In this document: piece by piece, positions 6,131 through 13,510 of the stretch
Layout of the letters: every line of letters begins with the position of its first letter
Position numbering within the stretch: the stretch's first letter is position 1
DNA from: Pseudomonadota bacterium
GTDB taxonomy: Bacteria; Pseudomonadota; Alphaproteobacteria; Rhizobiales; Hyphomicrobiaceae
Reading direction: 5' to 3'
Length of the DNA: 16,648 nucleotides
NCBI GenBank assembly: GCA_023430845.1
Contig: JAEYYJ010000210.1
Span: forward strand, 1-16,648
Program-made: the position numbers and the translations under genes
The notes under the pieces: generated by a model
The model's database searches: none
What the model was told of the DNA's origin: nothing
Seen by the model: only the letters and a program-made list of their open reading frames with translations

Positions 6131-7035
6131 GGCAGCTCTCCTCGCTCGACGGCGGCAACTTCATCGTCCTCGACGCCGAGGTAGGCGGCGATGACCTTCG
6201 GATCGTTGCGCACCTGCTCAGGCGTGCCGTCCGAGATCTTGGTGCCGTATTCGAGCACGATCACGTGGTCGGAAATCTCCATGACCACGGACATGTCGTG
6301 CTCGATGAGCAGGATGGACGTGCCGTGCTCCCGCTGGATGGTCTTCAGCAGCTTGTTAAGCTCGGCGCTCTCGCGCGGGTTCAGACCGGCAGCCGGCTCG
6401 TCGAGGCAAAGGAGGAGCGGATCGCTGCACATGGCACGCGCAATCTCGAGGCGACGCTGGTCGCCATAGGGAAGGCTGCCGGCGGAATCGTCGGCGCGGC
6501 TCGTCAGGCCGATGAGATCGAGCCAGTATTTCGCGCGTTCGATCGCCGCCGTCTCCGCGCGCGTGTAGCGCGGCAAACCGACGAGACCGAGCACCGTCCA
6601 GCCCGAGGCCGCCATGAGCACATTGTGCTGGGCAACGATCAGGTTCTCGAGCGCGGTCATGCCTGTGAACAGTCGGATGTTCTGGAAGGTCCGCGCGACG
6701 CGCGCCTTGGCCGCGATCTCGTAATCGGGCATGCGCTCGAGCAGATAGAGCGCGTTCTCGCCGCGCTGCATGTAGCGCGCGGGGCTCCGCGTGAGCACAG
6801 TCACATCATCGGAGAGCGCATTGCCCGCATGGCTCATAACCATGCGGCCGGAGGTCGGCTTGTAGAAACCCGTGATGCAGTTGAAGACCGTCGTCTTGCC
6901 GGCCCCGTTCGGACCGATGATCGCGGTGATGTCGCCGCGCCCGGCGCCGAACGTGACATCGTTGACGGCAACGAGGCCGCCGAAGCGCATGGTCAAATGC
7001 TCGATTTCCAGAAGCGGCGCCGTCTCCCAGCGCAT
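6127..7035 (-). CDS. livG: Branched-chain amino acid ABC transporter ATP-binding protein LivG
   Basis: The 302-residue ATPase is the partner of LivF. Walker A is GPNGAGKTT (41-49), the Q-loop is in ARTFQNIRLF (114-123), the signature is LPYGDQRRLEIARA (188-201), Walker B is LLLCLDEPAAGLNP (207-220) and the H-loop is IEHDMSVVM (His246). The signature has LPYGD where LSYGx is more common. It is about 45 residues longer than E. coli LivG because of an insertion at about 65-105 (including RYMQRGENALYLLERMP) before the Q-loop; similar insertions are common in rhizobial LivG. Start ATG 7035 has AAGGAGGG upstream and shares one base with the livM stop (TGATG). Confidence 0.95.
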   Translation of the reverse strand: MRWETAPLLEIEHLTMRFGGLVAVNDVTFGAGRGDITAIIGPNGAGKTTVFNCITGFYKPTSGRMVMSHAGNALSDDVTVLTRSPARYMQRGENALYLLERMPDYEIAAKARVARTFQNIRLFTGMTALENLIVAQHNVLMAASGWTVLGLVGLPRYTRAETAAIERAKYWLDLIGLTSRADDSAGSLPYGDQRRLEIARAMCSDPLLLCLDEPAAGLNPRESAELNKLLKTIQREHGTSILLIEHDMSVVMEISDHVIVLEYGTKISDGTPEQVRNDPKVIAAYLGVEDDEVAAVERGELP

Positions 7036-8459
7036 CAGCCGTGGCCCTCCTTGACGAGATCGGCGGAGATGGCGCGACGCGACTTGAGAAACAGCGTCGG
7101 CTGGCGGTTCGCAATGAGCCCGCGCGGCCGCCAGATCATGATGACCACCATCGCAAGACCGAACAGCAGCATCCGGTACTGCGTCGGATCGAAGTCGGCG
7201 CCGAACACGTGCTTCATCCAGTCGAGCTCTCGCAGGAGCTCAGTGCCGCCGATCATGACGATCGCCGCAATGGCCACACCAATCTGGCTGCCCATGCCGC
7301 CAAGCACGACGATCGCAAGGATCACCGCGCTCTCGAGGAACGTGAATGACTCTGGACTGATGAAGTTCTGCCGCGCCGCGAAGAAGGCGCCGGCGAAGCC
7401 GCCGAAGCCCGCACCGATGGCAAAGGCCGTCAGCTTCGTGTTCGTTGTGTTGATGCCGAGCGAGCGACAGGCGATCTCGTCTTCGCGCAATGCCTCCCAG
7501 GCGCGCCCGACCGGCAGGCGGCGCAGACGCAACGTCACCAGGTTGGTGATCAGTGCCAGCACGAGTATCAGGTAGAAGAGAAAGATGGTTCGGTGCAGTG
7601 GCGTGAATTCGAGCCCGAAGGTCGCCGCGAATCCCGACTCCGATGCCGTAAATGGAAATCCGAAGAAGCTAGGTCGCGGAATACCCGAGATGCCCGCGTA
7701 ACCGCCGGTGACGTCGACCCAATTGATGAGCACCATCCGGATGATCTCGCCGAAGGCGAGCGTGACGATGGCGAGATAGTCGCCGCGCAGGCGCAGCACC
7801 GGGAAGCCGAGAATGATGCCCCAGAACGCCGCGAGAATGCCGGCGACGGGCAGGCAGATCCAGAAGCCCCACGCCGGCCAGAACCACGGGCCGATCATCT
7901 CGGCCATGAAGTCTTTCACGACATCATTGGCCGCGAGCAGCGCATACGAATAGGCGCCAACGGCGTAGAACGCGACGTAGCCGAGATCGAGCAACCCTGC
8001 GAGCCCGACCACGATGTTGAGTCCCCAGCCGAGCATCACGTAGATGAGGATCTGGATGCCGAAGTTGTCGATCCACTTGACCGAGCCTGCCGACCCGACG
8101 AGCGCCAGCGAGAGCATCGGATAGGCAAAAAGAAAAATGAGCCCGCCGATCGCAAAGCGGCGCGCCGCTTCCGGGCTCACTGTCATACCGGCCAGGATCG
8201 GCACGGGCGTCGTCCGCTCCGGGCGGCTCGCACGCCAGTCCGCGAAGAGCAACCAGATGAAGCGCGCAGCAAATGCGGTCGCAACTAGCGATAGTGTGAG
8301 TCCGACGCGCGGCTCCAGGATCAACTGGTTCGAGAAATCCTGGTCCGTACGGAGCAGCACGATCGGAATGCAGAGACCGAGCGCGAGAAGCGCCGTCTTG
8401 CTGGCATCGAGAGCCGCACCCAAAATCCCGATCGGCTGATGATGCTGCCCGCCCGCCAT
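7035..8459 (-). CDS. livM: Branched-chain amino acid ABC transporter permease LivM
   Basis: This inner-membrane permease has 474 residues from ATG 8459. A GTG at 8468 would add three residues and overlap the livH stop as GTGA; I chose the ATG because AGAAGG lies about 10 bases ahead of it and only 1 base ahead of the GTG. The N-terminal 110 residues hold extra hydrophobic segments (SKTALLALGLCIPIVLL and LTLSLVATAFAARFIWLLF), as in long LivM proteins, followed by the core permease domain of about eight segments. Core motifs are LNIVVGLAGLLDLGYVAFYAVGAY and, at about residues 315-350, the ATPase-contacting EAA-like loop ALREDEIACRSLGINTTNTKLTAFAIGA. It pairs with LivH to form the channel. Both flanking genes overlap or abut, so it is clearly part of one transcript. 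Confidence 0.94.
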   Translation of the reverse strand: MAGGQHHQPIGILGAALDASKTALLALGLCIPIVLLRTDQDFSNQLILEPRVGLTLSLVATAFAARFIWLLFADWRASRPERTTPVPILAGMTVSPEAARRFAIGGLIFLFAYPMLSLALVGSAGSVKWIDNFGIQILIYVMLGWGLNIVVGLAGLLDLGYVAFYAVGAYSYALLAANDVVKDFMAEMIGPWFWPAWGFWICLPVAGILAAFWGIILGFPVLRLRGDYLAIVTLAFGEIIRMVLINWVDVTGGYAGISGIPRPSFFGFPFTASESGFAATFGLEFTPLHRTIFLFYLILVLALITNLVTLRLRRLPVGRAWEALREDEIACRSLGINTTNTKLTAFAIGAGFGGFAGAFFAARQNFISPESFTFLESAVILAIVVLGGMGSQIGVAIAAIVMIGGTELLRELDWMKHVFGADFDPTQYRMLLFGLAMVVIMIWRPRGLIANRQPTLFLKSRRAISADLVKEGHG

Positions 8460-8464
8460 GACGC

Positions 8465-9382
8465 TCACACCTTCTCGACTTCGGGTTTGCCGAGGAGACC
8501 CGATGGCATGAAGATGAGCGTGATCGCGAGAATGGAGAAGACGGCGACGTCCTTGTAGTCGATCGAGAAGTACGCCGACCAGAGCGCCTCGATGAGACCG
8601 ATCAACAATCCGCCGAGCACGGCGCCCGGTAGCGAGCCGATACCGCCGAGAACGGCAGCCGTGAAGGCCTTGATGCCGGGAATGAACCCGTCGGCGAAGT
8701 TCACGACGCCGTAGTAGATGAGATAGAGGACACCGGCGACAGCGGCGAGCGCACCGCCCATGATGAACGTAATCGAGATCGTGCGATCGACGTTAACGCC
8801 GAGCAGGGCGGCCATGCGGCGGTCCTGCTCACAGGCCCGCTGGGCGCGTCCCAGCGAGGTGTTCTGCACGATCCACCAGAAGACTGTGAGCAGGACGATC
8901 GTCACCAGCATGATCATCATCTGCTTGTAGGAGATCGTGACCGCGTAGGCTGCGCCCTGCTTGAGCGTGATGACGTCATTGAGCATGGGCGCGATCGGTT
9001 TGTTGCGCGGCCCTTGGGTGAGCTGCACGAGGTTCATCAGGAAGATCGACATACCGATCGCCGATATGAGCGGCGCGAGGCGGAACGAGCCTCGCAGTGG
9101 CCGGTAGGCGATTCGCTCGATGGCCCAGCTCCAGAGAGAAGTGAGAAACATGGCAGCGAACAGCACAACCAGCAGCGCCATCGCGACAGAGCCGACACCG
9201 AGCACCACGGTCATGAACAGGAAGACGATGAGCGCGACGAACGTGGAGAGCATGAACAGATCGCCGTGAGCGAAATTGATCATGCCGATGATGCCGAACA
9301 CCATGGTGTAGCCGATCGCGATCAGACCATAGATCGAGCCGAGCGTGACACCATTGATAATCTGCTGGAGGAAGTATTCCAC
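8465..9382 (-). CDS. livH: Branched-chain amino acid ABC transporter permease LivH
   Basis: The 305-residue inner-membrane permease has about eight hydrophobic segments. It opens with the family hallmark QQIINGVTLGSIYGLIAIGYTMVFGIIGMINFAHGD, and the cytoplasmic coupling loop SLGRAQRACEQDRRMAALLGVNVDRTISITFIMGGALAA lies at about residues 180-220. The C-terminal part has the usual GIKAFTAAVLGGIGSLPGAVLGGLLIGLIEAL. Start is GTG 9382, preceded by GAAGGAG at 8 bases. It is the first gene of the liv operon; the 261 bases upstream must carry the operon promoter. A longer upstream frame lacks start signals. Confidence 0.95.
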   Translation of the reverse strand: MEYFLQQIINGVTLGSIYGLIAIGYTMVFGIIGMINFAHGDLFMLSTFVALIVFLFMTVVLGVGSVAMALLVVLFAAMFLTSLWSWAIERIAYRPLRGSFRLAPLISAIGMSIFLMNLVQLTQGPRNKPIAPMLNDVITLKQGAAYAVTISYKQMMIMLVTIVLLTVFWWIVQNTSLGRAQRACEQDRRMAALLGVNVDRTISITFIMGGALAAVAGVLYLIYYGVVNFADGFIPGIKAFTAAVLGGIGSLPGAVLGGLLIGLIEALWSAYFSIDYKDVAVFSILAITLIFMPSGLLGKPEVEKV

Positions 9383-9643
9383 CTAACCGGCTCCTTCGTC
9401 ACCTCATCGGCCACGCACGGCCCCGACCGCACGCTGGCAGCCGGTAGCTCAGACCATGGGCAACGAATCGATCCGGCGGAAATGGACCGGCCAAACTTTT
9501 CTCCAGATTAGTGCACTCGTCCCCAGGGTTGGACGCGAAGTCTGCGGTGAAGCAGCTCTGGTGTAAAGCTTGGTTGCGGTGCAACTCGCCCGCGAACGCC
9601 CATTCTCCGTGCAGCCCGTGCCACTCCCGTCACAGACACGCGC
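9383..9643. other. Upstream region of the liv operon
   Basis: This 261-base gap separates livH from the CDGSH gene, which is on the same strand and upstream of livH. It should contain the liv promoter, but no convincing sigma-70, EcfG or sigma-54 site was found by eye. No reading frame in it looks coding. Confidence 0.4.
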
Positions 9644-9889
9644 TTACATCATGTTGTGTGTGCCATCGCAGAAGGGCTCGTCGTCGGTTCCCTTGCAGCC
9701 GCAGAGATTGAAGGTGCCGGAAGATTCGGCGACGAAGCGGACGGGCAGGAAGGAGGTGCCCTTGTGACCGGCTGAATCGCAGAATGGCTGGCGGGACGAG
9801 CGCCCGCACTTGCACCAGAGATAGGCTCGGCCCTCCTCGAGCTCGACCTGATACGGTCCGAGCTGGGCGACCACGGGTTCATCTGACAT
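9644..9889 (-). CDS. CDGSH-type iron-sulfur protein with two motifs
   Basis: The 81-residue cytoplasmic protein holds two CDGSH (mitoNEET-like) iron-sulfur motifs. The second is canonical: Cys63, Cys65, Thr68, Pro72, Cys74, Asp75-Gly-Thr-His78. The first keeps Cys26, Cys28, Ser31, Pro35, Cys37 and Asp38, but reads CDSAGH, with one extra residue before the His ligand (His42). Each motif normally binds a redox-active 2Fe-2S cluster through three Cys and one His. Start ATG 9889 has GGAGA at 7 bases. The length is that of the standard two-motif bacterial family, whose role is thought to be electron transfer or cluster handling. It lies between the liv operon and the 62-residue gene, all on the minus strand, with 149 bases to the latter. 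Confidence 0.9.
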   Translation of the reverse strand: MSDEPVVAQLGPYQVELEEGRAYLWCKCGRSSRQPFCDSAGHKGTSFLPVRFVAESSGTFNLCGCKGTDDEPFCDGTHNMM

Positions 9890-10001
9890 CGATCGGTCTC
9901 CTTGCCCAAGACCTAACCACCACGGATCGGGAGCGTACCGCCACGAGGAATCGCGTCGGGCTCGATCGCATCTGGGCACAGGAGCAACAGGCGAGGCAAG
10001 G

Positions 10002-10029
10002 GCGCCATTGGCGCACGGCTCGAAAGCCG
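10002..10029 (-). terminator. Double hairpin after the 62-residue gene
   Basis: Ten bases past the stop at 10039 are two small stem-loops: CGGCT/AGCCG (10016-10020 with 10025-10029, loop TTCG on the minus strand) and GCGCC/GGCGC (10002-10006 with 10010-10014). No T-run follows, so termination would be weak or Rho-assisted. Confidence 0.4.
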
Positions 10030-10038
10030 CTCGGACTG

Positions 10039-10227
10039 CTACTCGATGAGCTTCAGGCGGTCCCGCACGACGGTGTCGCGTGCCGTGGCGTGCTCCGCGC
10101 CGGCGTCGTCCCAGCGCTCATAACGCACGCCTGGAAAGAGGACGACTTCGCCTGCCGGCTTGCTGCGGCGCTCGGCCCGACGACGCACGGGCACCTGTAT
10201 TTCGGGAAATTCCAGTATCATCGCCAT
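10039..10227 (-). CDS. Small conserved-looking hypothetical protein (62 aa)
   Basis: The product starts MAMILEFPEIQVP, has a basic middle (RRRAERRSKP) and a motif VVLFPGVRYERWDD, and ends RDRLKLIE. Small rhizobial proteins with an N-terminal 'IEFP' and a later 'LFPGVRYE' stretch are familiar, but I know of no function. ATG 10227 has GGAG 7 bases upstream, which strongly supports translation. No signal peptide or membrane segment is seen. A perfect CtrA-type box lies 93-108 bases upstream of the start, with no other gene between, so it is probably the promoter region of this gene. Confidence 0.68.
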   Translation of the reverse strand: MAMILEFPEIQVPVRRRAERRSKPAGEVVLFPGVRYERWDDAGAEHATARDTVVRDRLKLIE

Positions 10228-10319
10228 GGCTCGTCTCCAACCGAGGGCGCTCTAATGAGATACGCGACACGGCCGGAAGATCCGGCGCTTCGATAGATTC
10301 GATCAGACTGCTGATGCGG

Positions 10320-10335
10320 TTAACAAAAGGTTAAC
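10320..10335 (-). promoter_or_regulatory. CtrA-type binding site (TTAA-N7-TTAAC)
   Basis: TTAA at 10320-10323 and TTAAC at 10331-10335 are separated by exactly 7 bases, matching the consensus of the alphaproteobacterial cell-cycle regulator CtrA. The site is also a direct repeat of GGTTAAC (10318-10324 and 10329-10335), one helical turn apart. It lies downstream of the nitrilase-like gene and upstream of the 62-residue gene. Confidence 0.5.
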
Positions 10336-10400
10336 GCAGAGTCCGCGCGTGCTTCGAGCCGCATCGACGATGCAGCAGGGCAACAGCAGACTCGTACGGA

Positions 10401-11219
10401 CTAAAGCCTTCTATGGCTCGCGACGGGGATGAGACCGCGCACGCGCGTGATCTGATTGCGCTCGATGTTCGCCGTCGCATAGCCCGTGCCGTCCGAGACC
10501 TTCGCGACGACATGCCCCCAGGGGTCGGCAATGAGACTGTGCCCGTACGAGAGCCGCGTCGCGCCGCCACCGTCGACGAACGGCCCGTACTGGCCGGGCG
10601 CCACGATATAGGCCTGCGTTTCGATAGCGCGCGCGCGCAGGATCACTTCCCAGTGGTCCTTGCCCGTCTGCAGCGTGAAAGAGGACGGCACCATGATGAT
10701 ATCGGCGCCGCGCTTGGCGAGGGCGAGGTAAAGCTCGGCGAAGCGCATGTCGTAACAGATGGTGCAGCCGACCTTGAAACCTTCGAGGTCGTAGAGCACG
10801 ACATCCTCGCCGGCCTTCACGGTCGCGCTTTCGTTGTAGGGCGTGCCGTCCGGCGCGGTAATGTCGAACATGTGGATCTTGCGGTAGCGCGCGACCTCGG
10901 CCCCCGAGCGGTCGAACACGCAGGTCGTGTTGTAGACCTGACTGCCGCCCGGAATGTGCTCGATCATGCTGCCGCCATGGACCCAGACCTTGTGCGTGCG
11001 CGCAAAGGCCTGGAGCGCCTCGTAGGCATCGCCGCCGGGAATGCGATCGGCATTGGCGAGCTTGACGGCCGTCGTGCCGCCACGCCAGTTCCACACCTCC
11101 GGCAGCACCAGCACATCCGGCCGGTCTGTCTCGACGGCACGCGACATGAGATCGATGGCCTGCGCTATGTTGCGGGCCTTGTCATGCATGGTGTTGGTCT
11201 GGACGACGGTGACGCGCAT
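10401..11219 (-). CDS. Carbon-nitrogen hydrolase (nitrilase superfamily, Nit/omega-amidase-like)
   Basis: The 272-residue cytoplasmic enzyme carries the Glu-Lys-Cys triad of the nitrilase superfamily: Glu41 in VLPEVWNW, Lys114 in RYRKIHMFD and Cys155 in GCTICYDMRF. The 'RKIHMFD' and 'ICYDMRFAEL' stretches are those of the Nit/omega-amidase branch, which hydrolyses amides of dicarboxylic keto acids or deaminated glutathione; the true substrate is not shown. Start ATG 11219 gives the usual N-terminus (MRVTVVQTNTMHDKARNI); the ribosome binding site is only AGGGC. A long upstream extension of the frame runs into repeat DNA and is not real. It is on the same strand as tctA, 177 bases behind it, so co-regulation with the TTT transporter is possible but the gap contains strong hairpins. 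Confidence 0.88.
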   Translation of the reverse strand: MRVTVVQTNTMHDKARNIAQAIDLMSRAVETDRPDVLVLPEVWNWRGGTTAVKLANADRIPGGDAYEALQAFARTHKVWVHGGSMIEHIPGGSQVYNTTCVFDRSGAEVARYRKIHMFDITAPDGTPYNESATVKAGEDVVLYDLEGFKVGCTICYDMRFAELYLALAKRGADIIMVPSSFTLQTGKDHWEVILRARAIETQAYIVAPGQYGPFVDGGGATRLSYGHSLIADPWGHVVAKVSDGTGYATANIERNQITRVRGLIPVASHRRL

Positions 11220-11227
11220 GTTTTCTT

Positions 11228-11387
11228 GCCCTCGCCTGCTGGGAAGAGGTTTCCCCCGCTGACGTAGTGCCATGGCGAGGGCGGCCATGCAGATATGTTG
11301 CGCCAAGGCTCGCCTGCTGGGAAGAGCCGTCCCAGCGACAGTAGTGGACCTGGCGAGGGCCGCCGCACTGAGGCAGCCGCCCTCGCC
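11228..11387. repeat. Tandem REP-like palindromic units between tctA and the hydrolase gene
   Basis: The core GCCCTCGCC or its complement GGCGAGGGC occurs at 11228-11236, 11274-11282, 11352-11360 and 11379-11387, and CTCGCC also at 11309-11314. Two diverged units of about 50 bases share CTCGCCTGCTGGGAAGAG (11231-11248 and 11309-11326), followed by a similar GTAGTG region. Each unit folds as an outer stem enclosing an inner hairpin (unit 2 inner arm GCTGGGA 11316-11322 with TCCCAGC 11330-11336). The last two cores form a further hairpin directly after the tctA stop. This has the look of intergenic palindromic repeats (REP/RIME-like). It probably ends or stabilises the Tct transcript. Confidence 0.65.
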
Positions 11388-11395
11388 TTAGTCAC

Positions 11396-12901
11396 TTATT
11401 CCTGATCGAGCGCCACCGCCTCGCGCTTGGCGCGGAGCGAGGGTAGCAGCGGAATGATGAGCATCGATGCCGCCAGCAGCAGACAGACGAGCGAAATCGG
11501 CCGATCGATGAACACCCAGAAATCACCCTGCGAGAGGATCAGCGATTTCCGGAGATTGTTTTCGACCATCGGTCCGAGCACGAACGCGAGCACCAGCGGC
11601 GCCGGCTCATAACCGAATTTGCGCATGAGATAGCCGATGAGGCCGAACACCGTCATGACGAACACGTCGAAGACGGCACTGCCCGAGCTGAACACGCCGA
11701 CGATGCAGAACATCAGGATCAGCGGGAAAAGCAGCTTGTAGGGCACCTTCAGCACCTGCACCCACATGCCGATCAGCGGAAAGTTCAGGATCAGCAGCAT
11801 GACGTTGCCAATGTACATGCTGGCAACGATGCCCCAGAAAATTCCGGGGTTCTGCGTGATCAGCAGCGGGCCCGGCTGAATGCCGTGAATGATGAAGGCG
11901 CCGAGCAGCAGCGCCATCACGACATTCGGTGGAATACCCAGCGTGAGCAGTGGAATGAAGGCCCCGCCGGCCGCCGAGTTGTTCGCCGCTTCAGGCCCTG
12001 CAACCCCCTCGATCGCCCCCTTGCCGAACATCTCGGGGCGCTTCGACATCCGCCGTTCCAGCGCATAGGAGGCGAACGAGGAAATGACGGCGCCGCCACC
12101 AGGCAGAACCCCGAGGAAGAAACCCAATAGCGTGCCGCGAACGATCGCCCACTTCGAATAAGCCCAGTCCTGCACCGTCGGCCACAGGCTGCCGATGCGG
12201 GAGGAAACCACTTCGCGCTGCACACTGCGCTCGATATTGGCGAGGATCTCCGCGACACCGAACAGGCCCATGACGACGGGTATGAGGCCGACGCCGTCGA
12301 GCAACTCGAGCCTGTCGAACGTGAGGCGCGGCGCTGCCGTGATCTGGTCGATGCCGACGAGACCGAGCGTCACGCCGACACAGGCCATGAGCAGCGACTT
12401 CGCCATCGAGCCCTGCGTGAGAAAGGCAAGGATCGTCAGGCCCAGCACCATGAGACTGAAGTACTCAGGCGGTCCGAATGCGACCGCGAACTTTGCCAGA
12501 ACCGGCGCAACGAGCATCAGCAGGATGATGGCGAAAGTGCCCGCGACGAACGAACCGATCGCGGCGATGCCGAGGGCAGGGCCAGCACGACCGTTCTTGG
12601 CCATCTGATGGCCGTCGAGGCATGTGATGACGGACGCTGCCTCACCAGGAATGTTGACCAGGATCGACGTCGTCGAACCGCCGTACATCGAACCATAGTA
12701 GATGCCGGCCATCATGATGATGCCGGTCTCGGGCGTACCCGACAGCGTCACCGGCAGCAGCAACGCCATCGCCGACACAGGCCCGATGCCCGGCAGCACG
12801 CCGACGAGCGTGCCGATGAACACGCCGAAGAAGCAGGCCACCAGGTTGACCGGCTGCAATGCCACCGCGAACCCGTGGCCCAGCGCAGAGAGTATTTCCA
12901 T
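11396..12901 (-). CDS. tctA: Tripartite tricarboxylate transporter large permease TctA
   Basis: The 501-residue inner-membrane protein has about twelve hydrophobic segments. It carries the two inverted-repeat hallmarks of Tct[18 protein letters not shown] (from residue 34) and [22 protein letters not shown] (about 260-280). Between and after them are [53 protein letters not shown] and [23 protein letters not shown], both typical. It forms the ion-driven transport channel that accepts ligand from a TctC protein. ATG 12901 follows GAGGAG at 6 bases, and only 10 bases separate it from the tctB stop. Length is normal. Substrate cannot be told from TctA. Confidence 0.95.
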   Translation of the reverse strand: MEILSALGHGFAVALQPVNLVACFFGVFIGTLVGVLPGIGPVSAMALLLPVTLSGTPETGIIMMAGIYYGSMYGGSTTSILVNIPGEAASVITCLDGHQMAKNGRAGPALGIAAIGSFVAGTFAIILLMLVAPVLAKFAVAFGPPEYFSLMVLGLTILAFLTQGSMAKSLLMACVGVTLGLVGIDQITAAPRLTFDRLELLDGVGLIPVVMGLFGVAEILANIERSVQREVVSSRIGSLWPTVQDWAYSKWAIVRGTLLGFFLGVLPGGGAVISSFASYALERRMSKRPEMFGKGAIEGVAGPEAANNSAAGGAFIPLLTLGIPPNVVMALLLGAFIIHGIQPGPLLITQNPGIFWGIVASMYIGNVMLLILNFPLIGMWVQVLKVPYKLLFPLILMFCIVGVFSSGSAVFDVFVMTVFGLIGYLMRKFGYEPAPLVLAFVLGPMVENNLRKSLILSQGDFWVFIDRPISLVCLLLAASMLIIPLLPSLRAKREAVALDQE

Positions 12902-12911
12902 GATGCGCTCC

Positions 12912-13382
12912 TCAGCCGAGCCAGGGGCTCAGCCAGCCATTAGGCAGCTGAATCAGCAGCAGTTTGTTGAGCGAGTACCAGATGGCGAACGTGGCACCGA
13001 ACGAGACGAGAAGCGCTGTGGGCCACGAAACGGGATCGACAATGCGCATCAGCACGAGCAGCAGCACGAGCGAGCAGATGACGAAGCCGACGGTTTCGAA
13101 GAAAAAGCCAAACACGAGCAGCAGGGCGATAACCAGCATGACCTTGCCCCAGCGCGTATCGCGCCAGAGGCTCGCAATGTCTTCGCTGCCGTTCTTGATG
13201 GCGCTCAAGATGATCGAGGTCGCGAAGGCCGCCGTGAAGAGCCCGAGCCAGAAAATCGCAAACCCCGAACCGGGCTCGCGTGCTTCGCCAAGACCGAGGT
13301 CATAGCCCTGGTTTGCGATGAAGAGGCCGAAGGCGAGCCAGAAAAGACCGCCCCACAGCTGAGCATTGCGCAGTAGCGGAAT
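12912..13382 (-). CDS. tctB: Tripartite tricarboxylate transporter small permease TctB, probable AUU start
   Basis: The small membrane subunit works with TctA. Four hydrophobic segments are seen, beginning LWGGLFWLAFGLFIANQGY and followed by GSGFAIFWLGLFTAAFATSIIL, VMLVIALLLVFGFFFETVGFVICSLVLLLVLM and TALLVSFGATFAIWYSL, which matches the TctB family. The start is unusual. The only conventional in-frame start is TTG at 13418, which has no ribosome binding site. A near-perfect AGGAGG (13393-13388) lies 5 bases before an ATT at 13382, and starting there gives 156 residues with only eight before the conserved first membrane segment, as usual in the family. Using TTG 13418 would give 168 residues and bury the Shine-Dalgarno in the coding region. 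No ATG or GTG lies nearby in frame. The gene identity is sure; the start is inferred. Confidence 0.88.
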   Translation of the reverse strand: MPLLRNAQLWGGLFWLAFGLFIANQGYDLGLGEAREPGSGFAIFWLGLFTAAFATSIILSAIKNGSEDIASLWRDTRWGKVMLVIALLLVFGFFFETVGFVICSLVLLLVLMRIVDPVSWPTALLVSFGATFAIWYSLNKLLLIQLPNGWLSPWLG

Positions 13383-13461
13383 CGTCCCCTCCTGTCTGCT
13401 TTTTGTGGCACCGCTCAAAAGTTGCTTGCTGATGACGGCGCGAGATGAGCACGAGAAGGTA

Positions 13462-13485
13462 GCACGATGTCTCGCGACATCGTGC
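13462..13485 (-). terminator. Strong hairpin between tctC and tctB (attenuator or mRNA stabiliser)
   Basis: GCACGATGTC (13462-13471) and GACATCGTGC (13476-13485) form a perfect 10-bp stem with loop TCGC. It lies 26 bases past the stop of the upstream tctC copy and is not followed by a T-run. Such structures between a binding-protein gene and its permease genes commonly protect the upstream mRNA and lower downstream expression. Confidence 0.6.
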
Positions 13486-13510
13486 CAACCCTGGTGAACA
13501 ACGCGAGAGA

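Noticed and set aside
6265..7575. Long + strand frame of 436 codons opposite livG and livM
   Set aside because: Antisense shadow of two sure genes; composition is Arg/His/Ala-rich and resembles no protein family.
9600..9625. Sigma-54-like promoter on the minus strand ahead of livH (TGGCAC followed by TGCAC)
   Set aside because: The distance between the GG and GC elements is two bases shorter than the strict -24/-12 spacing, so it should not function.
10411..11094. Minus-strand frame of 227 codons inside the hydrolase gene
   Set aside because: It is a different frame of the nitrilase-superfamily gene, very Arg-rich, with no family resemblance.
11228..11387. Repeated units considered as a CRISPR array
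   Set aside because: Only two diverged units, each self-complementary over its length, with no regular repeat-spacer pattern and no cas genes.
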